Shown: positions 1 through 9,068, counted from the first letter of the stretch. The stretch is DNA of 64,000 nucleotides from CAVROP01 sp050008495 (GCA_050008495.1 JBEKMN010000029.1:1-64000); one strand, 5' to 3'. Notes: a model not told the origin generated them from the sequence alone. Translations and numbers: made by a program.

Positions 1-464
1 AGTTTGGCCAAGCCAAAGTCCAGGACCTTCGCCTGGCCACGTATCGTGACAAAGATGTTCGCTGGCTTGATGTCCCGATGGACGATGCCCTTGGCGTGGG
101 CGGCGTCCAGCGCATCGGCGATCTGGATCGCGAGGTCCAGCAGTTCGTCCGTCTTGAGCGGCTTTCCCGCAATGCGATCCTTGAGCGTCCCGCCCTCCAG
201 ATACTGCATCACGATGAAGGGCTGACCCTCTTGCTCACCAATGTCATAAACCGTGCAGATGTTGGGGTGGTCGAGCGCGGAGGCGGCTTGGGCCTCGCGC
301 TGGAACCTTTCCAGAGCTTGCCGGTCCCTAGAGAGCTCTTCCGGCAGGAACTTCAAGGCGACGGTGCGTTTGAGCTTGGTGTCCGCCGCCTTGTACACCA
401 CGCCCATGCCCCCGCCGCCCAACTTCTCCAGGATGCGATAGTGGCCGACGGTACGGTCAAGCAT
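1..464 (-). CDS. Ser/Thr protein kinase, eukaryotic-like (partial, N-terminal part)
   Basis: The first 154 codons of a Hanks-type protein kinase are visible and the gene runs off the left edge. It would phosphorylate Ser/Thr on partner proteins. A glycine-rich loop (GGGGMGVVYK, residues 16-25), the ATP-anchoring Lys of ALKF (about residue 38), the catalytic loop HRDIKPANIF (from residue 129) and the DFGLAK magnesium-binding motif (Asp149) are all readable, so the visible half of the catalytic core looks active. The ATG is the first in frame and leads straight into the nucleotide-binding strand, as in this family. The C-terminal part, usually a membrane span plus TPR or propeller sensor, lies outside the window. 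Confidence 0.93.
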   Translation of the reverse strand, partial: MLDRTVGHYRILEKLGGGGMGVVYKAADTKLKRTVALKFLPEELSRDRQALERFQREAQAASALDHPNICTVYDIGEQEGQPFIVMQYLEGGTLKDRIAGKPLKTDELLDLAIQIADALDAAHAKGIVHRDIKPANIFVTIRGQAKVLDFGLAK

Positions 465-870
465 GGGAGGAGACCTGCTTTCAGGCAAAATGTTAGACTG
501 CGTGTGCAGACAAGTCAACGCCACGTACGGAGGTCCATCCGAATGGGGTTCCTGGAGCGGGGTCGGGGAAGCACCGCCTACAGCAGAACCTCTCGCTGCG
601 GGTCAGCCGCGAAGTGGGCCCGCAGCACTTTAGAGTTTCCCTAACCTAACCCTCCCGCAAACCTGACGGGCGCTGTGGGTTTCGCATTGGACTGGGAATG
701 AAAAGTCGGAAATCACGAACTTATTGGGGTCGAACAGCAATGTCTTGAGAACTGGTGGTTAAGGTCGGCTCGACTGCAAGAGTCGGAAATTACCGGCTTA
801 GAATCGCTTGCAATCACTGCAGAAGAAGATTAGAGTTTCAGAAAAGAAAAAGTTGACAAGGGATGCTATT
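465..870. other. Intergenic region without a recognisable gene
   Basis: About 400 bases lie between the divergent kinase and phosphatase genes. Both genes must be promoted from here. A 10-base direct repeat, AGTCGGAAAT, occurs twice, about 75 bases apart (near 705 and 781). I see no convincing coding frame, RNA or terminator. Confidence 0.4.
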
Positions 871-2115
871 GTGATAAAGAAGAGCATACCGGTTCTCATC
901 CTGTGGACAGCTTATTTCTTGACCATGCTCCTGATGCTGGCGATTCACGCCAGCGCGCAGATGCGGGTTGTCGCGGTCGGGGATTCGCACGGCGCCTATC
1001 CCGAGTTTGTCACCATTTTGCAGCGAGTCGGACTGATCGATGGCAATCGTCAATGGATCGGCGGTTCAAGCGTTTTGGTGCAGACCGGCGACGTTATCGA
1101 TCGCGGGAAACAATCCCGCGAGTGCCTGGACCTGCTGATGGATTTAGAGCGCCAGGCGCCGAAACAGAACGGACGTGTGATTCCACTGCTGGGCAATCAT
1201 GAAGTCATGAACATCATGGGCGATCTGCGCTACGTCGTGGCTGAGGATTATCGAGCCTTCGCGACGGAGCAGTCGGAAAAAAGGCGTGAGGAGGCTTACC
1301 GGGATTACACGAGTTTTCTCGCCAGCCACAGCGCTCATCACCATGCGGCGTATTCCGACGACGATGCTGGACGCCAGAAGTGGATGGCGGACCATCCGCC
1401 GGGCTTTTTTGAGCGCCATGACGCCTTCGAGGCGCAGGGCCTGTATGGGCGCTGGATCCGCAGTCACGCCGCGGCGGTGCAAGTGGGTGACGCGCTGTTT
1501 CTGCATGGGGGCCTGAATCCCGCAATCCCCTTCAAGAACGTCAAGGAATTGAACGACCGCGTTCGCTCCGAGATTGACCGCTTCGATTCGCTTTGGCAGT
1601 CGCTGTGCGATAAGAAGATTATTTGGCGTTACATGAAGCTGGAAGAAGCCCTGCGGCAGGTCCAGGAGGAGTGGACGTGGATTCAGGCGCGCGGCCAGGT
1701 CGAGGACCGTGAAGCCGTGCAGCAAATGCAGGAACTGTCCCGGCTTCAGAATTGGCTGATTGTTTCTCCCGACGGCCCGCTGTGGTACCGCGGCTTGGCT
1801 TTGGAGCCGGAGGAAACGTTGAAGCGCCCTCTGGAAGCCATGCTGGCACGGCTGATGGTGCGGTACATCGTAGCCGCCCATACGGTGCGGCCCAAGTTCG
1901 ATATTGCGTCTCGCTTCGACAATCATGTCTTCCTGATTGATACTGGGATGAATAAACAGGTTTACGGCGGCCGAGGCTCGGCGTTGGAGTTCCGCGATGG
2001 AAGCGTCACCGCCTATTACACAGATGGAGAGCCGCAGATCCTGGTGGCGCCAGCGGGCGGAGCGACTGCCCCACCGTCCGGCCACGATAATACTGGCGGC
2101 AAACCGCAGCCATGA
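871..2115 (+). CDS. Secreted calcineurin-like (Shewanella-like PPP family) phosphatase
   Basis: This is a metallophosphoesterase of the PPP/Shewanella-like phosphatase group, expected to dephosphorylate phosphoproteins or small phosphoesters outside the cytoplasm. The binuclear-metal motifs are in order: GDSHG (Asp38), GDVIDRG (from residue 73), GNHE (from 108), HGGLNP and a late AHTVRP. The first 25 or so residues form a signal peptide (basic start, long hydrophobic run, ASAQ cleavage site). I chose the GTG at 871, preceded by AAGGGA, because it gives a clean signal peptide; a TTG at 808 would add 21 basic residues. The stop overlaps the next gene by four bases (ATGA), so the two are translationally coupled. 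Confidence 0.9.
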   Translation: MIKKSIPVLILWTAYFLTMLLMLAIHASAQMRVVAVGDSHGAYPEFVTILQRVGLIDGNRQWIGGSSVLVQTGDVIDRGKQSRECLDLLMDLERQAPKQNGRVIPLLGNHEVMNIMGDLRYVVAEDYRAFATEQSEKRREEAYRDYTSFLASHSAHHHAAYSDDDAGRQKWMADHPPGFFERHDAFEAQGLYGRWIRSHAAAVQVGDALFLHGGLNPAIPFKNVKELNDRVRSEIDRFDSLWQSLCDKKIIWRYMKLEEALRQVQEEWTWIQARGQVEDREAVQQMQELSRLQNWLIVSPDGPLWYRGLALEPEETLKRPLEAMLARLMVRYIVAAHTVRPKFDIASRFDNHVFLIDTGMNKQVYGGRGSALEFRDGSVTAYYTDGEPQILVAPAGGATAPPSGHDNTGGKPQP

Positions 2116-4913
2116 TCACCCACATGCAGAGAATATTTAGCATGCGCCGCGACGAAGTGGGCCCGGCGTCGCTGCTGTTCTTCTACCTATTCCTAATCAT
2201 TGGCGCCTACATCATGGGCAAATCGGTGGGCGACGCCTTGTTCCTGGCCGTCTACCCCAAACACCTGCCTTACGCAATGATCGGCGCGGCCCTACTCATC
2301 ACCCCTTTTATTCTGGTTTATATCCGACTTTCGCACCGGTTGCCGTTGGAGCTGCTAGTCATTGGCACGCTACTGTTTTTTGCTCTGTCCTTCTGTACGT
2401 TCTGGTGGGAGACGCGCCATCAGGCGCGGTGGGTGTACCTGCTAGTTTACATCTGGGTGTACGCTATCGGCGCGATGGGCCCCATGATGGGATGGACGCT
2501 GGCCAACTACCTCCTGACGACGCGCGAGGCCAGACGAGTCTTCGGCTTCATCCAGTTGGGAGCAATTCTTGGCGTGCCCTTTGTCGCCTTCTTCACGGCC
2601 GACGCGACCCAGCACGGCCGTTTACAACCTAAGACGTTGCTTCTGGGGGTGGCCGCACTGCTAGGGCTTTGTGCGCTGCTGGTTAAGCTGCTGTTCCGGC
2701 AGGCGAAGCATCGGCTGAGTGCCCTGAGTCTTGCCCCCGTGGCTGGCCAGGACACACCCAGGAACTTCAGCCAGAGTTTGAGACTGATCCGCAACTCCCG
2801 CTACTTGCTCTTGCTCACCGCACTGATCACTGTCGGGTGTCTCGCCACTAGCATCCTTGATTATCAGTTCAAGCTTATCGGTAAGGCTGCTTACGGCGCT
2901 AATACGGCAGGACTTACCGCTTATTTCGGCCGCTTTTATGGTTATATGGGGCTGGCAACGTTTGTGTTCCAAATCGGCCTGGCCGCGCCGCTGCTGCGCG
3001 CCTTCGGGATCCGTGTCACCCTTTTCGTGCTTCCGGTTGCACTCATGGGGAGCAGCTTGGGCGTGCTTTTTGCCCCGACGCTGCTTATGGGGGGCATTCT
3101 GAGAGGAACCCATTACATCCTCCGTTACTCACTGGACAAATCTTCGACCGAGCTGCTCTATTTGCCGGTGGCCGCCGAGGTCAAGAGCCAAGTCAAATCC
3201 TTCATCGACACTTTCGTGTGGCGGTCGGCGGACGGCATCGCGGGCCTTTCGCTCCTCTTCTTCGCCGGCTTTTTGAAGTTCAGCCCCGCGCGGGTCAGTC
3301 TGGTCAACCTGGTTATTCTGGGGGGTTGGGTCGCCATCGCCTATGGTGTGCGCCGCGAGTATCTGAATGTCCTGCGGTCGGCAATCGAACGCCGGACCCT
3401 GGATCCGGAACGAACCGCCGCTTCGGTGCTGGACTCGACCACTATGGAGGTTCTGGCGCAGGCCGTGAAGGGGGGTGGGGAGCAGCAACTTCTCTACGGT
3501 CTGAGCCTATTCGAAATGGGACGCCAACCGGGGTTTCATCCTGTGCTGCGCCGGATGCTGGCCCATCCTTCGCCTGCGGTCCGCCAGCGGGCCCTGCGCT
3601 TGCTCAACGACGCTGGCGACTTGGAGATCCTGCCTCAGGTCGAAAAGCTGCTGGCCGACGAAAGCCTCGAGGTCCGCACCGAGGCGCTACACTACCTGGC
3701 GGTTCACGCAGGGCGCGATCCCCTCACACTTCTTAGTACGGAGCATGATTTCCCCGATTACGGACTTCAGGGTGCTGTGGTGGGTTTCTTGGCGCGCACC
3801 GGGGAGCCGGAGTACTTGGCGGCGACAGAGCTCATCCTGCGAGGCATGCTCGCACGCGACGGCCCCGATGCCGCGCGCTCGCGCGCTGAGGCGGCGAGGG
3901 TATTGGGCGTAATTCCCCCGCCCTGCGGGTTGCACACCGAGTTGTTAAAGCTGTTGCAGGATGACGATCTTGAGGTATTGGAGCAGGCCCTCCTGAGCGC
4001 AGCCAAAATTCAGGGCAGCGAGTTCCTCCCTCGGGTCATTGAGAAGCTGGGAGAGCCGCGCTTGAGGGGGACGGCGCGCGCCGCACTGGTCCAGTACGGC
4101 CCCCGGGCGGTGCACACGCTCCGGGACTACCTGAACGACGCCACTGTGCCGCTGCCCATCCGCAAGCAGATTCCGAAAGTGCTGGCCCGCATCCCCAGTT
4201 CCGATTCAGTCACCGCGTTGGCCGAAAGCCTGATCCAAAGCGATCCGGGAGTGCGCTTCGATGTGCTGAAGGCGCTGAACAAACTTCGTTCCAGAGATCC
4301 CGGCTTGGCGCCGCCGCGTTCCGATGTGGAAGACATGCTAAACGCTGAGCTTATGGGCTACTATCGCTCTTTCCAGATTCTGGCTGCGATTGACCCGAAT
4401 GCCGGTAGCGCGGTTCCCGGACTGCGCTCACGGGGCGGCGAGTCGGTGCTGACGCGAGCCCTGCGCGAACGCATGGCCTACGAACTCGAGCGCATCTTCC
4501 GCCTCCTGGCTTTGCTCTATCCGCCACGCGACGTCCATAATGCTTTCCTCGGTTTGACCATGGGCACGTCACAACGCCAGGCCAATGCCCAGGAAGTATT
4601 GGAACACCTTCTCAAGCCGGATCTTTACCGGCGGCTTGTCCATGGGCTCGACTCGGAGATTCCCTTGCGAGAGAAGGTGAACTTCGCCGGCCGCCTCTGC
4701 GGTTCCAGCGTGAAATCCAGGAACGAAGCGCTGCGCATTCTGCTGCACTCCAAGGACGGCTGGATATCCGCCTGCGCTCTTTATGCGGTTGGCGAAGAGC
4801 GCCTGACGGAATTGAACGATGAGGTAAGCCAGGTGCCACACGCCGCCGACCCGCTGTTGGAGGAGACTTGGCAGTGGGCCACTGCGCGTTTGAAAGCCGC
4901 GACCCCGGCTTAG
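2112..4913 (+). CDS. ATP/ADP-translocase-like membrane protein with C-terminal HEAT repeats
   Basis: The first ~420 residues carry about ten to twelve hydrophobic segments and match the nucleotide transporter (NTT, Npt1/Npt2-like) fold: GDALFL early on and WTLANYLLTTREARRVFGFI after the fourth or fifth span are hallmark-like stretches. The remaining ~500 residues are soluble alpha-helical pairs typical of HEAT/PBS-lyase repeats (recurring L..AL..LA..G patterns), a protein-binding scaffold. Relatives with this layout often carry a cyclic-nucleotide-binding domain at the C-terminus; here that domain is the next gene, eight bases downstream. Whether it moves nucleotides or acts as a sensor is unknown. 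The start is fixed by the ATGA overlap with the phosphatase gene. Confidence 0.85.
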   Translation: MITHMQRIFSMRRDEVGPASLLFFYLFLIIGAYIMGKSVGDALFLAVYPKHLPYAMIGAALLITPFILVYIRLSHRLPLELLVIGTLLFFALSFCTFWWETRHQARWVYLLVYIWVYAIGAMGPMMGWTLANYLLTTREARRVFGFIQLGAILGVPFVAFFTADATQHGRLQPKTLLLGVAALLGLCALLVKLLFRQAKHRLSALSLAPVAGQDTPRNFSQSLRLIRNSRYLLLLTALITVGCLATSILDYQFKLIGKAAYGANTAGLTAYFGRFYGYMGLATFVFQIGLAAPLLRAFGIRVTLFVLPVALMGSSLGVLFAPTLLMGGILRGTHYILRYSLDKSSTELLYLPVAAEVKSQVKSFIDTFVWRSADGIAGLSLLFFAGFLKFSPARVSLVNLVILGGWVAIAYGVRREYLNVLRSAIERRTLDPERTAASVLDSTTMEVLAQAVKGGGEQQLLYGLSLFEMGRQPGFHPVLRRMLAHPSPAVRQRALRLLNDAGDLEILPQVEKLLADESLEVRTEALHYLAVHAGRDPLTLLSTEHDFPDYGLQGAVVGFLARTGEPEYLAATELILRGMLARDGPDAARSRAEAARVLGVIPPPCGLHTELLKLLQDDDLEVLEQALLSAAKIQGSEFLPRVIEKLGEPRLRGTARAALVQYGPRAVHTLRDYLNDATVPLPIRKQIPKVLARIPSSDSVTALAESLIQSDPGVRFDVLKALNKLRSRDPGLAPPRSDVEDMLNAELMGYYRSFQILAAIDPNAGSAVPGLRSRGGESVLTRALRERMAYELERIFRLLALLYPPRDVHNAFLGLTMGTSQRQANAQEVLEHLLKPDLYRRLVHGLDSEIPLREKVNFAGRLCGSSVKSRNEALRILLHSKDGWISACALYAVGEERLTELNDEVSQVPHAADPLLEETWQWATARLKAATPA

Positions 4914-4921
4914 GATCTTAT

Positions 4922-5332
4922 ATGCTTACGGTAATGGAAAAAGTCGCCGTCCTGCAGACTGTCGAGGCTTTTCGGGCTGTCCCCACGCAAAGCCTTGCCC
5001 GCGTTGCGGCCATCGCCCAGGAAGTTGATTACCAGGCGCGTGAGGCGCTCTACAGCGATAACGAGGCCGCTGACAGCATGTTTGTTCTGTTGGAGGGAGA
5101 GGTCGTCCTGCTGCGCCCGGGACAGGAAGAAAAAAAACTGGGGCCGGGCCAGGTGGCTGGTCTTCTGGCACTTCTGGCCGGCGATTCCGAACCTGAATCG
5201 GCCATGGCCACGCAGCTTGTGCGCGCCTTGCGTCTCGACCAGGAAGATTTTTACGACGCGATGGCCGAGGACTTCAACCTGACACGCGGCATCCTGCAGG
5301 CGGTCGTGAGATGGGCGGCTGGCACACGATGA
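4922..5332 (+). CDS. Small cyclic-nucleotide-binding-domain protein
   Basis: A protein of 136 residues made of one cNMP-binding (cupin-like) beta-roll: VFVLLEGEVVLL and the following glycine-rich turn correspond to the conserved strands of the Crp/PKA-type domain. No HTH follows, so it is not a transcription factor by itself. The phosphate-binding cassette (normally an R-[TS]-A core) is not evident in the segment GLLALLAGDSEPESAM, so true cAMP or cGMP binding is uncertain. It starts eight bases after the HEAT-repeat transporter and very probably belongs to the same complex, as these domains are often fused in homologues. ATG 4922 was chosen because upstream in-frame codons lie inside the preceding gene. 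Confidence 0.82.
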   Translation: MLTVMEKVAVLQTVEAFRAVPTQSLARVAAIAQEVDYQAREALYSDNEAADSMFVLLEGEVVLLRPGQEEKKLGPGQVAGLLALLAGDSEPESAMATQLVRALRLDQEDFYDAMAEDFNLTRGILQAVVRWAAGTR

Positions 5333-5350
5333 TCGGTACCGCTCGATACA

Positions 5351-6184
5351 TCAATAAAGAACTGCCCCTTCACCCTTCTGGGCTACGAGCTTTTGGAAGA
5401 TGTCGACGATTTTATCCCGCCGCGCCATCAACGCTTTGACTTCTCCCTTTTGCAGATGTGGCCGGGTCCTCGCGTAGACCTCATCAGATTTCAGCTCCTT
5501 CAACTTCTGCAGCAATTGCCGGTCGCACATCACCAGATCTTTGGGGTCGAGTGGAGTGTTATACTGTCGAAACGCGCGGCTAAAGTCGATTCGCCAGATC
5601 TTCCAATCTTCGGTGACGAGCACATTCGTGAGGTTTGTATCGGTATCACAAATAAGCTCGTCGAACACTCGGATCTTGTACATCTGTTTATTCCACGCAT
5701 CCGGGTCCGGCGGACGCACACCCTGTTCGTGTCGCATGACCTCATCCCACTTCCACGGAATCCACCAGCTTAAGGAGCCAGTCTGGCCATTGTACTTCCG
5801 CTCGACATAGGGCGGAACCATGTCGTTCATTCCGAGCATTCGAGCCAGTTCGTAGCCTGCGATATTGTAATGGTAGGAATCGACGAAGTTGTATTCGGTG
5901 TGACCGTCGGAGAACTCCTTCTTAAATGTGTGTTCGTCCACAGGCTGAAAGGAAGCGTTATGGGTAATGGTTCCGTCGGTCAGGGTTAACTTCAAGGTGC
6001 CCGTGATGCCCTTCTTGGAACCCTTGCTGGCAATTACCTTGGCATGGAGCAGAAAATCTATCTTCTGCTCGTCCGTGAGGTTGGGCTCATCTTTTAGACT
6101 AGACTGTCCGAAGGCGGAAATCCCGCCCCAGAGGCAGAGGCACACGAACACCCTCAAAGCCGACGAGTGAGTCGTTTTCAGCAT
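5351..6184 (-). CDS. Secreted protein with a kinase-like (PI3K/HipA/FAM20-type) fold
   Basis: A 277-residue protein with an N-terminal signal peptide (ALRVFVCLCLWGG, cleavage near AFGQ). The C-terminal half has the layout of an atypical kinase catalytic core: FDELICDTDTNLTNVL (residues 174-189, Asp180/Asp182 and Asn187 resembling the catalytic loop Asp...Asn) followed by WRIDFSRAF (Asp200, resembling the metal-binding Asp of HipA/PI3K/FAM20-type kinases). The N-terminal part (GTLKLTLTDGT) could form the nucleotide-binding sheet. A secreted kinase needs extracytoplasmic ATP, so it may instead be a binding protein. The start has a good GAAGGAAGG site. It is convergent with the cNMP gene, 18 bases apart. 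The fold assignment is my inference from motifs. Confidence 0.68.
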   Translation of the reverse strand: MLKTTHSSALRVFVCLCLWGGISAFGQSSLKDEPNLTDEQKIDFLLHAKVIASKGSKKGITGTLKLTLTDGTITHNASFQPVDEHTFKKEFSDGHTEYNFVDSYHYNIAGYELARMLGMNDMVPPYVERKYNGQTGSLSWWIPWKWDEVMRHEQGVRPPDPDAWNKQMYKIRVFDELICDTDTNLTNVLVTEDWKIWRIDFSRAFRQYNTPLDPKDLVMCDRQLLQKLKELKSDEVYARTRPHLQKGEVKALMARRDKIVDIFQKLVAQKGEGAVLY

Positions 6185-6403
6185 AAAACACCTTCCTTCG
6201 TTCCTTCTTGCAGGCGTGTCGTACTGCCCCCCGGCCGCGATCAAGAAACACCCCCCCGTGAGCCCGATCGACGCACCTGAGACTGCCGGTGACGATCCAC
6301 GCTGATAATGCCCTGTATGGCGCAAAGTGTGCCTCACTGACCGCCCTGCCGCGATGAAGTGACGCCCCTGCGCCAGCCCGATCGGCCTATCTGTGACTGG
6401 GCT

Positions 6404-6754
6404 CTAAGGATGTATTCGCAGATCAATTCGGGTGGCGGTGTACGCCCCTTTTTCGTCGGCCTTGCCCAGGCAGATTACCCGTTCCTCCTGTTTGAAGTCG
6501 CTGTGGTCCTCAACCTTTTTGTTGAGCTTTGACCACAACGTCGAACTGTCCCAGTGGATTCTCTTGACTACGCCCGCCGAGTTGCGAACGTCCATAAACA
6601 TGTTATCGTTGTCGACCCTCACAATGTGGCCGTCCCAACGGACTAGTTTTGCGCTTGCGGCCGGTTTCTCCTGCCCGTTGACAACCGTGTTGTGGGACGC
6701 AAGTCCTACCACCGCAATTGCGGCGAACAGCAAAATGACCATCACTTTTCTCAT
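6404..6754 (-). CDS. Small secreted protein of unknown function
   Basis: A 116-residue protein beginning with a clear signal peptide (MRKVMVILLFAAIAVVGLA) and continuing as a mature domain rich in beta strands (LVRWDGHIVRVD, MFMDVRN, VICLGKAD). The alternation of short strands suggests a small barrel of the OB or DUF5666-like sort, but no catalytic motif is visible. The start ATG has AGGGAGA seven bases upstream. The gene is followed by the kinase-fold gene on the same strand with about 220 bases between, so co-transcription is possible but not shown. Confidence 0.72.
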   Translation of the reverse strand: MRKVMVILLFAAIAVVGLASHNTVVNGQEKPAASAKLVRWDGHIVRVDNDNMFMDVRNSAGVVKRIHWDSSTLWSKLNKKVEDHSDFKQEERVICLGKADEKGAYTATRIDLRIHP

Positions 6755-6966
6755 GGTAATCTCCCTTGATCGCGCCTCCAAATGGTGCGCTTTTGATCTG
6801 GTAAGTTTCCGAGTGATACTCGCGGTACGGGCCAAGTATAGAATCGCTAATCACGGAAGTAAAGCACTTTTTGGCACCTTTGGGGAAGTTCAGACGAGGC
6901 GAAGGTCGCGACTGAAAGCTCGTGTCGATCGTCGAATTTGGAATATGCCAGCAGCGCGCCCGGTGC

Positions 6967-8532
6967 TTACGGCGGAAAGTTCATGCGGCGCAGCAGGTCC
7001 TGGAAGCGCGGGTCGGAGCGGAGGGGATCGAGGCGAGGATCCGACTTCAAGTAACACATCTCACTGTCATGCACCTTGTAAGCTCTTTCCAGCCATTCGC
7101 AGGCTCGACCGTTTTCACCGAGACCGGCATAGACGGCGGCTACCTCGAAGGTCCCCACACGATTCTTTGCTGTGCGGTCGACGAGTTTCTGGATTGCTGC
7201 TTGCGCCGCGGCCTTGTCGCCCATGCGCGCGTAAGTATTGCCCAGCTCGCCCAGTCTTATCGGGCCGGCTGGAAGCTGTAGAAACTCCCCAGCGCTTTCT
7301 CGTACAGGCCCTTTTCCCGGTACACCGATGCCAACTCATCATGCGGTGACAGTTGTGGGCTTATTTCCTGTGCTTTCTGAAATTGGGGCAGCGCCTCATC
7401 GTAACGCCGGTCGGAGTAGTATGCCAACCCCAACATCAAGTACGGGCTTGCGGAGAGAGGGTTGATCTCCAGTGCGCGCCTCGCTTCCGCGATGGATTCT
7501 TGGTCTCGCCCCAGCAAACGGAAATACCGGCTATACGTGTGGTGAGCAAGCTCGGAGTTTGGATTGAGTTCAAGGGCGAGATTTAACTCGCGTTCGGCGC
7601 CTGCCCAATCCCAGTCGCCCCTGTAAAGGGCATCGGCAAGCGCCACTTCGCTCCGCAAGGCTAGTACGTCGCGCAGGTCTCGCTCATAGCTCCGTGCCCA
7701 CAGATGACGCTCGGGCATGGCCCCAATCAACTGGGCGGTGACCCGAGCCCTGTCCCCCGAGCGGAGCACCGAGCCTTCGATCAGCGCGTCCACTTTCAGC
7801 TCCTGGGCAATCTGGGTCAGCGGCTTGTCGCTACCCTTGCAGTGCATGACGGATTGACGCGAAATGACGCGCAGGGCGCTTATCTGCCCCACTTCCGAAA
7901 TCAAAGCCTCGGTCATGCCATCGGCGAAGTATTCCTGGTCCTTATCACCTGAGAGGTTCGCCAGTGGCAGCACGGCGAGGGATTGGATTTGTGGGGGCGG
8001 TTCGCGAACCGCGCCTACGCTCCGTAAGACACGGTCCCGCAGGCCAGCAACATTCAGGCCAATGAGCAATGCAACCACCACGAGCAGCGCCGTCGCCCTA
8101 GCCACAGCGGGCCGCCACCTTCGCAGGGGCAACTCATGAATTGCCCCTACAGCGGGCGAGACGCCCGCGCTCCGGACGGATTCTCTGTCGCGCTCCACCC
8201 GCTGCAGGTCGGTGCGCAGGTCCGCGGCGCTCTGATAGCGCAGCTTGCGGTCTTTCTCCAGCGCCCGGTTGATGATTTCTTCCAACTTCGGGGGCAACTG
8301 GGGATTTAGTCGCAGAGGTGAGGTGGGGGCTTCGTGCAGAATGGCATCAAAAATCGCCGCCGAAGTGTTGCCGGGAAAGGGTATACGGCCCGTCGCCATT
8401 TCGTACAGCACCGCGCCGAAGCTGAACAGGTCCGCCCGTGCGTCGAGTTCTTCTCCACTCGCCTGCTCCGGTGACATGTAGGCAACCGTTCCCATCACCT
8501 CGCCGGGGCGTGTGAGATGCAGGGTAGTCGGG
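6967..8532 (-). pseudogene. Decayed Ser/Thr kinase with TPR sensor tail
   Basis: The reading frame enters a Hanks kinase at the activation segment (TRPGEVMGTVAYMSPEQASG) and runs through subdomains IX-XI, one membrane span (ATALLVVVALLIGLNVAG), the usual LAVLPLANLSGDKDQEYFADG sensor start and TPR repeats. Everything N-terminal of the activation segment, including the Lys, HRD and DFG motifs, is gone. A deletion joins LALRSEVALA directly to a late TPR segment. A one-base loss in the run of four C at 7287-7290 then shifts frame: the protein stops at 7257, while the true continuation (EFLQLPAGPIRLGELGNTY, then the rest to residue MNFPP) reads on in another frame to 6967. A palindromic repeat also sits in the linker. 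Confidence 0.85.
8107..8175. repeat. Palindromic repeat (GGGCGAGACGCCCGC family) inside the pseudokinase
   Basis: Two units lie here in the juxtamembrane linker of the decayed kinase: a perfect-type inverted repeat around GGGGCAACTCATGAATTGCCCC and a CGGGCGAGACGCCCG arm. They are read in frame as a peptide containing GVSPAVG and IHELPL. The same GC-rich core recurs at 36.6, 38.4, 53.3 and 53.8 kb. Confidence 0.75.
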
Positions 8533-8655
8533 TACGCGGTCAATCGGCACTCCTGCCTGAAGCAAGGCCACTGCAAACGTGTCGCGAAATCGGTGCGCGT
8601 ATCCATCGGATATCTTTGCTTCCTCGGATGCGCCCTTAGCGGAGTGGACTTCACT
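8533..8655 (-). pseudogene. Tyrosine recombinase (phage integrase) C-terminal remnant
   Basis: In one minus-strand frame this stretch reads GYAHRFRDTFAVALLQAGVP followed by IDRV. That matches the box II region of tyrosine recombinases, H-x-[LF]-R-[HD]-T-F-A...LL..GVP...V, which carries the His and Arg catalytic residues. An in-frame TAG lies just upstream and the catalytic Tyr region (LLGH...HY) is missing. The remnant joins directly onto the truncated activation segment of the pseudokinase in a different frame, so the junction near 8533 looks like a recombination or deletion scar. Confidence 0.65.
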
Positions 8656-8944
8656 CTAATACACGCCTGCCACCCTGCTGGGTCTGTCTCCGTCCCGCTG
8701 AGGCCTGTCCCGCTGAGCTAACGACAAGCTTATAAACTGTTCGACGGTTTCGAGCGCCTCCCTTTCGTCCACTCCCGACAGCGTTTGTCGGATGGCGGGT
8801 TGAATCGGCGTGTCTTCCGGAAGAACTGCGAGCGCCGGATAACGCGCGCGCTTTGGGGTCGAGCGCTTCCACGCTTACCTGGGTGGCACGCAGCAAAAGT
8901 GATTTTGCGTTCGGGCAAAATATTAACGAACCACAGGCGACCAT
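8656..8944 (-). pseudogene. Degenerate coding remnant, unknown family
   Basis: A minus-strand frame from about 8856 down to a TAG at 8656 reads like real protein (YPALAVLPEDTPIQPAIRQT, then a segment containing GVDEREALETVEQFISLSL) but has no start codon. A second frame upstream (VSVEALDPKARAL) could be its N-terminal part after a one-base shift. I recognise no domain. It may be part of the same lost element as the integrase relic. Confidence 0.3.
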
Positions 8945-9038
8945 TAGAGGCGGCGCCCGAAGACAAAGGCCAAATGAATAACGCTGCGGCGGAGTTTAAC
9001 TGTATTTATTAAATATTCCTAAAACTAGCCGATTTACC

Positions 9039-9068
9039 TTGACAAAAAACGGTTAAGTGCCCTATCCT
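9039..9068 (+). promoter_or_regulatory. Sigma-70 promoter, TTGACA / TATCCT
   Basis: A perfect -35 box TTGACA (9039-9044) is followed after 18 bases by TATCCT (9063-9068), in an AT-rich stretch that stands out from its surroundings. Transcription would run into the hairpin-rich leader and the small gene at 9302. Confidence 0.6.

Noticed and set aside
1144..2085. A 313-codon minus-strand frame in the phosphatase gene
   Set aside because: Shadow of the phosphatase reading frame; no ribosome site or family motif.
6258..6398. Direct repeat AGCCCGATCG...CTGNGACTG near 6258 and 6373
   Set aside because: About 25 bases with several mismatches; it may be chance or a small old duplication, and no function can be given.
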